The notes under the pieces are model-generated. The model saw only the letters and a program-made list of their open reading frames with translations, made no database searches and had not been told where the DNA came from. A DNA stretch of 60,863 nucleotides, taken from NCBI GenBank assembly GCA_011525015.1, contig WTJC01000001.1, positions 1,241 to 62,103 of the forward strand, read 5' to 3'. Shown here in pieces: positions 56,015 to 60,863 of the stretch. Numbering within the stretch: the first letter of the stretch is position 1; every line of letters starts with the position of its first letter. This DNA is from Flavobacteriales bacterium (GTDB lineage Bacteria > Bacteroidota > Bacteroidia > Flavobacteriales > Flavobacteriaceae). Made by a program: the position numbers and the translations under genes.

Positions 56015-56896
56015 ATGATATTACTAGACGGAAAAAAAACAAGTGCAGATATCAAAGAGGAGATTGCTGCCGAGGTGACTAAGATCATCAAACAGAATAA
56101 AAGGCCTCCACATCTTGCGGCCGTATTAGTCGGTGAAGATGGAGCGTCAATGACTTATGTCAAAAATAAGGTTAGAGCATGCGAAAAAGTGGGGTTTGAA
56201 TCTACATTGATTCGCCTTAAGGATTCTACAACCGAAGAAGAACTTTTACAGCAGGTTCATGCTTTAAACGCTGACGATTCTATTGACGGCTTTATCGTTC
56301 AATTGCCATTACCCTCTCAAATAAACGAGGAGAAGATACTATTAGCGGTAGATCCTAAAAAGGATGTGGACGGATTTCATCCCACAAACTTTGGCCGAAT
56401 GGCCTTAGAAATGGATAGTTTTATTTCGGCAACCCCTTTTGGTATTATGCAACTTATTGAGCGCTATGAGATTGAAACTTCGGGTAAAAATGTGCTGGTA
56501 GTAGGTCGTAGTAATATTGTGGGTAGACCAATGAGTATTTTACTGTCTCAGAAAAAGCCTTTTGCCAACGCCACTGTTACCTTGGCACATAGCCGTACTA
56601 AAAACTTAAAAGAGTTGTCATTGCAATCGGATATCATTGTTGTTGCATTGGGAATCCCTAATTTTTTGAAGGCCGATATGGTTAGTGAAGGAACTGTGGT
56701 CATTGACGTTGGAATTACAAGGGTAGATGATCCAAGTAGTGCTAAGGGATACAAACTTGTTGGTGATGTCGATTACGATGAGGTGGCTCCAAAATCTTCG
56801 CATATAACCCCTGTTCCTGGTGGAGTTGGTCCAATGACCATAGCTATGCTATTACAGAATACCCTACTGGCTTATCAGCGTTATCAACTGTCTTGA
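56015..56896 (+). CDS. folD: bifunctional methylenetetrahydrofolate dehydrogenase/cyclohydrolase
   Basis: 293 residues; interconverts methylene-, methenyl- and formyl-tetrahydrofolate. LVGEDGASMTYVKNKVRACEK includes the catalytic tyrosine-lysine region, QLPLPSQINEEKILLAVDPKKDVDG is the folate site, and VGRSNIVGRPMSILL the NADP site. The end GVGPMTIAMLLQNT is standard. It lies 11 bp after ffh. Its stop (TGA) overlaps a TTG start for the HNH protein (TTGA). Confidence 0.97.
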   Translation: MILLDGKKTSADIKEEIAAEVTKIIKQNKRPPHLAAVLVGEDGASMTYVKNKVRACEKVGFESTLIRLKDSTTEEELLQQVHALNADDSIDGFIVQLPLPSQINEEKILLAVDPKKDVDGFHPTNFGRMALEMDSFISATPFGIMQLIERYEIETSGKNVLVVGRSNIVGRPMSILLSQKKPFANATVTLAHSRTKNLKELSLQSDIIVVALGIPNFLKADMVSEGTVVIDVGITRVDDPSSAKGYKLVGDVDYDEVAPKSSHITPVPGGVGPMTIAMLLQNTLLAYQRYQLS

Positions 56897-57255
56897 TTAC
56901 GATTTTTTTATCAGCCTTTATTTTTATAATCGTCATTGCTGCTATTATGCTGGGCGCCACTTATGGTATGCAGCGCCGAATTACAAAAGCTCAACAGCGC
57001 TATGCAGATCAATTGGGTGTTGAGGTTGCAGTTGTAAAAAAGCGCTCTAAAGAAAAGCGCAATCGTAAAATTCCAGCTTCCACGCGCAAGGCTGTCTTGA
57101 ATAGAGATGACCACAGCTGTGTGCGCTGCGGACAAAAATCAGAGCTAACGATTGATCATATTTTTCCTTTTTCTAAGGGTGGAGGCCATGAACTTGAAAA
57201 CCTCAGGGTGCTATGTAAAAGCTGTAACGAGCTTAAATCAGATGCGCTCTTTTGA
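56893..57255 (+). CDS. membrane-anchored HNH-family protein
   Basis: 120 residues: one N-terminal transmembrane helix (2-24, FLSAFIFIIVIAAIMLGA), a basic linker (about 45-65), and a C-terminal HNH/McrA-type zinc domain with CVRCG (Cys76, Cys79), TIDHIFPFSKGG (Asp88-His89), an Asn102 in LENLRVLC, and CKSC (Cys108, Cys111). The four cysteines and the DH pair fit a zinc-stabilised HNH nuclease fold. The start is a TTG that overlaps the folD stop; no ATG precedes the helix. Whether it cuts DNA, and why it is membrane-bound, is unknown. Confidence 0.75.
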   Translation: MITIFLSAFIFIIVIAAIMLGATYGMQRRITKAQQRYADQLGVEVAVVKKRSKEKRNRKIPASTRKAVLNRDDHSCVRCGQKSELTIDHIFPFSKGGGHELENLRVLCKSCNELKSDALF

Positions 57256-57257
57256 GA

Positions 57258-57677
57258 TTACTTGGCAAATAACTGGGTCATATCTTTAAACGACTTGAAC
57301 TCCAAAGCATTTCCACATGGATCTTTAAAAAAGAGAGTCGCCTGTTCACCAACTTCCCCTTCAAATCGAATGTAAGGTGGAATGATAAACTCGATTGCTG
57401 CGTCCTTTAAAACATCTGCGAATTCCCAAAATTGCTTCCAATCAAGTACAACTCCGAAATGAGGTACAGGAACGTCTTTACCGTCTACGGGATTGGTATA
57501 AATCTCCGCTTCTTCTTTGGGTTTGTAATGGATGACGAGTTGATGTCCAAAAAAGTTATAATCTACCCAATGATCGCTGCTTCGGCCTTCTTCAAATCCT
57601 AGGGTTTGGGTGTAAAACACTCTAGCTTTTGCGACATCGTCTACTGGAATGGCCAAGTGAAATGGAGTCAGTTTCAT
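57258..57677 (-). CDS. VOC-family (glyoxalase/bleomycin resistance fold) protein
   Basis: 139 residues with two beta-alpha-beta-beta-beta repeats. Likely metal ligands are His7 in PFHLAIPV, a histidine in [10 protein letters not shown], the histidine in [10 protein letters not shown], and the glutamate in NALEFKSF. These proteins range from glyoxalases to dioxygenases and binding proteins; the substrate is not predictable. It forms a minus-strand cluster with the hydrolase upstream (6-bp gap). Confidence 0.8.
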   Translation of the reverse strand: MKLTPFHLAIPVDDVAKARVFYTQTLGFEEGRSSDHWVDYNFFGHQLVIHYKPKEEAEIYTNPVDGKDVPVPHFGVVLDWKQFWEFADVLKDAAIEFIIPPYIRFEGEVGEQATLFFKDPCGNALEFKSFKDMTQLFAK

Positions 57678-57683
57678 GCGTTA

Positions 57684-58532
57684 TTATTTTTTCTCTTCAA
57701 GTAAAGCTACTATTTTTTTGATGACTTCTTTTTGATGTAAGCTGTGTCCAAATCCGCTAAATTTAATGAGTTCACTATTCTTCCAATGTTGATGTAGTTT
57801 TTCGGATTGACTTATTGGAATCTGACGATCTTTTTCATCATGAAAAAGGTATCCTTTCTGTGGGATTTTCTCGCAAAAATAACCACTGCTGAACTCGTCA
57901 ATGTGATAGCCTACGTTCAGGCGAACAACCTTATCTAGCGCTTTCAATACCCGACTATTAAACTTAAGTATAGATTGAAAATCGCTAACCACCAGAGAGA
58001 AGTCACAAGGCGATCCCATAGTTGTGATACTTTTGACAGTGGGATGCTCGTGATGATAGAATTCGTACATACAGGCCATACCTCCCATGGAGTGGCCGAT
58101 AACGTGGGTAATTTCATGTTTTTGTAAAATTTCATGAAATCCAGCAGCGTAGTTCGGCAGAAAATGATACTCACCTGAAGATAATCCATGAGCAGGAGCA
58201 TCAATGGCGTGAATGTCGAAATCTTTGTCTCTTAAAACCTTAATTAGATTGCGCCATCTATTGGTGTTGCTCTCCCAGCCATGTAACAAAAGCACTGAGG
58301 GGCCTGATCCTTTCCAGTGATAAGACTGAATAGTGTGCCCATTGCACTTTATCTTTTGGGCTAAACCTTCTTGAAGTAATTTGGGTATTTGATCGCTTTG
58401 AAGTTTGCCTTTGCGAACTTTGGCAAAGATGTATAATGCCTTGTTACCCGCGTAGGTTGGAAAAAGTAAAGCGATGAGATTTAAAAACTGGCCGTAAACC
58501 AGTGGAATCAGCTTTTTTAGATTCATTCCCAA
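57684..58532 (-). CDS. alpha/beta hydrolase
   Basis: 282 residues. Oxyanion region LLLHGWESNTNRW near residue 83, nucleophile Ser148 in VIGHSMGGMAC, acid Asp in HDEKDRQIPISQ (about 232-238) and histidine in FSGFGHSLHQK near residue 262, giving a complete triad. The N-terminus has a hydrophobic stretch (LVYGQFLNLIALLFPTYAG, about 11-29) that could anchor it to the inner membrane. Esterase, lipase or other; the substrate is unknown. It overlaps the upstream lipoprotein gene by 10 bp. Confidence 0.85.
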   Translation of the reverse strand: MGMNLKKLIPLVYGQFLNLIALLFPTYAGNKALYIFAKVRKGKLQSDQIPKLLQEGLAQKIKCNGHTIQSYHWKGSGPSVLLLHGWESNTNRWRNLIKVLRDKDFDIHAIDAPAHGLSSGEYHFLPNYAAGFHEILQKHEITHVIGHSMGGMACMYEFYHHEHPTVKSITTMGSPCDFSLVVSDFQSILKFNSRVLKALDKVVRLNVGYHIDEFSSGYFCEKIPQKGYLFHDEKDRQIPISQSEKLHQHWKNSELIKFSGFGHSLHQKEVIKKIVALLEEKK

Positions 58533-59050
58533 CTGATAAAAAAGTATTTGATAGGGGTGCTTTCTGTGACCTGTGTTTTTTCTATTGGATCAAAGCCATA
58601 CTTTATAGACTCAGGTAGGTTACTCTTGTCTATGGCAAATAAAAAGGGGGAATTCTTAATGAAAATAGATGCGCTCATAGCCGTTGGTATGATTTTGTCT
58701 ATCTCCATTTCAGATTGGATTTCCTGAAATGTAGAACTTAGTGAAATTCCACTTCCTTTAATTTTAAATCGAGGATCTTCTACTTTGACAGTGCCGATTT
58801 GCTCAGGATTCTCAGTTTTTGGACTCAGACTGAACAGTAAATTTTGACCTCGATAGACCTCGATCTTGTCAATGCTGTTGGATGCGCCATCCACCACTAC
58901 GGAGTCTTGAGCATAAAGGTTTTCTATTTCTGATAACAATGTCGATTTTGAAATTAGGCCAATACTGTCCTCAGTAATTTCAAATTCCTTGTTTGAGCTG
59001 CAAGAGCTGATGATCGCCATCAATACTCCGATAAATACGATTCGTTTCAT
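58523..59050 (-). CDS. lipoprotein, possibly DUF1131-like
   Basis: 175 residues with a lipobox at ISSCSS (Cys17), so a membrane-anchored lipoprotein. The body has an EITEDSIGLISKSTLLSEIENLY segment and a GIGLSSTF-like turn (KGSGISLSSTFQEIQ), which resemble the DUF1131 family of stress-regulated lipoproteins; the match is by eye and only moderate. It overlaps the alpha/beta hydrolase gene by 10 bp, so the two are co-expressed. Confidence 0.6.
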   Translation of the reverse strand: MKRIVFIGVLMAIISSCSSNKEFEITEDSIGLISKSTLLSEIENLYAQDSVVVDGASNSIDKIEVYRGQNLLFSLSPKTENPEQIGTVKVEDPRFKIKGSGISLSSTFQEIQSEMEIDKIIPTAMSASIFIKNSPFLFAIDKSNLPESIKYGFDPIEKTQVTESTPIKYFFISWE

Positions 59051-59098
59051 AGTGTAAAAGATGCTGCAAATTTAACTGAAATAAGGAAATGAATAGAT

Positions 59099-59593
59099 TT
59101 ATAAACTTATTTTTAGACGCATCCTTTCTACGATTTCAAATGCCGCTGGACATATTTTAACGTTTTCAAGGGTGAGGTCTTTTATTTGGTAATTTTTGAT
59201 GCGATCGGTGTGAGGATATTCGCGACATGCCTGTGGACGTTGGGTGTAGATTTGGCAATGATTGTCGTCACCTAAAAACGGACAAGGCAAGCTTTGAAGC
59301 ACCCAATCACCATCTTCATCTTTTTTGAGATACTCAGCCACAAATTGATGTGGAGTCAAGTTGAGGTGTTTCGATATGCGATCAATGTCTTTTGTGGTAA
59401 ATAAAGGACCTGTGGTTTTACAGCAATTGGCGCATTCCAAACAATTCGTGTTTTCAAAAACAGCATCGTGAATATTCTTACAATCTTGATCATAAGTTTT
59501 TGGTGGATTTTTTGAAACTGCTTCGAAAAAGGCGCGATGTTCATCAGCCTTTTGTTCTGCTTTTTCTCTTAGCTTTACAAAGTCTTGCTTCAT
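59099..59593 (-). CDS. YkgJ-family cysteine cluster protein
   Basis: 164 residues. The N-terminal cysteines lie in NTNCLECANCCKTTGP (CxxCxxCC), with CPFLGDDNHCQIYTQRPQACREYPH completing a CxxxxxxxC..C cluster and a final cysteine in VKICPAAF. The pattern defines the YkgJ/UPF0153 family, presumed to bind zinc or an iron-sulphur cluster; the function is not known. It begins the minus-strand cluster that ends with the VOC gene, 48 bp before the lipoprotein. Confidence 0.88.
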   Translation of the reverse strand: MKQDFVKLREKAEQKADEHRAFFEAVSKNPPKTYDQDCKNIHDAVFENTNCLECANCCKTTGPLFTTKDIDRISKHLNLTPHQFVAEYLKKDEDGDWVLQSLPCPFLGDDNHCQIYTQRPQACREYPHTDRIKNYQIKDLTLENVKICPAAFEIVERMRLKISL

Positions 59594-59626
59594 TTATTTT
59601 GAATTTAAGCAGTCAATTATTGCGGT

Positions 59627-60346
59627 ATGAATACTATTGACGATGTTTTTGGTGCAGCGGCCAAAGATTATTTTGAATCCAATGACAACGCTCTGCAAAT
59701 TACGACCAAATCTTCATTGGGGGATGTTGATTGTATTCCAATGTCCTATTTTTTTCGGCCATTTGAACAAATGAACGATTTGGAGCAAAAGGCCTTGCAG
59801 TTATGTATTTCACCCGTCTTAGATGTGGGGTGCGGAGTCGGAAATCACTTGCTGTATTTACAAGAGCGACAAATCAAAGTTGTTGGTTTAGACCCTTCTG
59901 AGGGATGTGTAGAAATCGCTTTACAACGAGGAGCGCGAGAGGTATATTGCGATTTGTGGCAAAATCTAAAAGCAGATACAACCTACCAAACCATTTTACT
60001 CATGATGAACGGTCTGGGACTAGCTGGTCGGTTAAGCGAGCTTTCTTCGTTCTTACTCAAGTTAGTTGAACAGCTCGATAAGGACGGTTTTATTTTAGCG
60101 GATTCGGTAGACTTGCGCTATTTATTTGAAAACGAAGGTGAAGAAGGTTTTTGGGTCCCAGCAGAACAAGCCTATTACGGTGATTTGACCTATACCACAA
60201 CCTACAAAGATTTAACAACAAGTTTTGAATGGTTATTTGTTGGCTTTGAATTATTGAGAGATATTTGTAATTCAATTGGGCTGAAATGTGAGAAGGTTCT
60301 TGAGTTAGAGAACTACCACTATTTGGCTCGAATTTCTAGGCTATGA
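59627..60346 (+). CDS. class I SAM-dependent methyltransferase
   Basis: 239 residues. The SAM-binding motif I is LDVGCGVGNHLLYL (about 64-77), motif II near VVGLDPSEGCVEIALQRGA, and LLMMNGLGLAGRL is motif IV/post-IV. The N-terminal region before it (SMPYFFRPFEQM-like) may hold the substrate site. No acceptor is predictable. It is divergent from the YkgJ gene, and its stop overlaps the ATG of the lipoprotein gene that follows (ATGA). Confidence 0.85.
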   Translation: MNTIDDVFGAAAKDYFESNDNALQITTKSSLGDVDCIPMSYFFRPFEQMNDLEQKALQLCISPVLDVGCGVGNHLLYLQERQIKVVGLDPSEGCVEIALQRGAREVYCDLWQNLKADTTYQTILLMMNGLGLAGRLSELSSFLLKLVEQLDKDGFILADSVDLRYLFENEGEEGFWVPAEQAYYGDLTYTTTYKDLTTSFEWLFVGFELLRDICNSIGLKCEKVLELENYHYLARISRL

Positions 60347-60863
60347 AAAAATACGTACTACCTATCTTATTTGGCGTTTTACTCATTTCATGCTCAAAAG
60401 ATTCAGAGAGTGAATCAGAACCAACTGAGCCTGTGGTTTCCAAGGTAGAGAACAGACAATCTATTGGAACCAGTGCAGCTGATTTTTTGAACAACGACAA
60501 TTTTGATAAAATACACATCGAAATAGTTCATGTAGATACCTATAAACCTACTCCAGGTTCTATTGATCGATTTCGAATGTGGTTAGAGGAATTTACTTTT
60601 AAGACAGATATTCAAATCACCTATAAAAGCGTAGAGTCGACCAATATCGAAAGCATGAATTACAACAAGATTGCTGAACTTGAAAATGAGTATCGAACAA
60701 TCTACAATCAAGATCGAACCTTAAGTCTCTATATGTATTTTACAGATGCAGGTTCTACTTTGGATGTTCCCAGTCAAAACCGATTTGTTTTAGGAGCGGT
60801 TTACTACAATACCTCAATGGTCTTTTTTCAAAATTCAATTCGATTACTTGCGGATAAGACCAC
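60343..60863 (+). CDS. lipoprotein of the flavobacterial 'membrane metalloprotease' type, N-terminal part (cut by window edge)
   Basis: The open frame runs off the right end after ~173 codons. The start KKYVLPILFGVLLISCSKDS has a lipobox cysteine at 17, so it is a lipoprotein. The following segment (SIGTSAADFLNNDNFDKIHIE, LSLYMYFTDAGS, LGAVYYNTSMVFFQNSIR) resembles a Flavobacteriaceae family often annotated as a membrane metalloprotease; the zinc motif would lie beyond the window and cannot be checked. It is coupled to the methyltransferase gene by a 4-bp overlap. Confidence 0.65.
   Translation, partial: MKKYVLPILFGVLLISCSKDSESESEPTEPVVSKVENRQSIGTSAADFLNNDNFDKIHIEIVHVDTYKPTPGSIDRFRMWLEEFTFKTDIQITYKSVESTNIESMNYNKIAELENEYRTIYNQDRTLSLYMYFTDAGSTLDVPSQNRFVLGAVYYNTSMVFFQNSIRLLADKT

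Overview
The window is a chromosomal segment of a marine member of the Flavobacteriaceae (Bacteroidota). The evidence is consistent: an AT-rich genome; promoters of the Bacteroidota type (TTTG, about 18-19 nt, TAnnTTTG) in front of several genes; almost no Shine-Dalgarno sequences; SusC/SusD-type outer-membrane proteins; a fusA-rpsJ junction without tuf; the order rplQ-carA-eno after the ribosomal genes; and a proteorhodopsin with methionine at the colour-tuning site. No tRNA, rRNA, CRISPR array, insertion sequence, phage gene or transcription-factor gene was recognised, so this is mostly core chromosome.

Layout. 1-5.3 kb: the end of a PafA-like phosphatase, a GT2 glycosyltransferase, a KAS III-like thiolase-fold enzyme, and glycine decarboxylase (gcvP). 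5.4-12.1 kb: a UbiA-like membrane protein, an M3 peptidase, purK-purE, then divergently hpt-adk-obg. 12.1-20.8 kb: an atypical SDR with a cupin partner; mpl followed by a deacetylase-like protein that seems to lack its metal site and by a HAD nucleotidase; rarA; rlmB; and two tandem paralogous secreted proteins. 20.8-27.8 kb: a four-gene outer-membrane nutrient-uptake operon (susC, susD and two lipoproteins sharing an N-terminal module), closed by a strong terminator. 28.1-45.2 kb: one co-directional ribosomal superoperon (rpsL to rplQ, including fusA, secY, infA and rpoA), starting at a textbook flavobacterial promoter and ending at a strong hairpin terminator. Two intergenic leader-like RNA structures lie inside it, before rplC and before rpsD. 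45.2-52.8 kb: carA, eno, a glycogen synthase, citrate synthase, an unknown protein and argS. 52.8-54.6 kb: proteorhodopsin and, divergently, the Blh carotene-cleaving enzyme that makes its retinal. 54.6-60.9 kb: ffh, folD, a membrane-anchored HNH protein, a minus-strand cluster (VOC, alpha/beta hydrolase, lipoprotein, YkgJ), a methyltransferase, and the start of a lipoprotein cut by the window edge.

How it fits together. The ribosomal block, ffh, secY and the nucleotide genes (adk, hpt, purEK, carA) are growth machinery. The SusCD operon and proteorhodopsin-blh are the ecological signature: outer-membrane uptake of organic matter plus a light-driven proton pump. The gene for the carotene substrate of Blh must lie outside the window. 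The least explained parts are the two ribosomal leader structures, the modular Sus-associated lipoproteins, and several proteins (deacetylase-like, SDR, UbiA-like) whose usual catalytic residues are altered.
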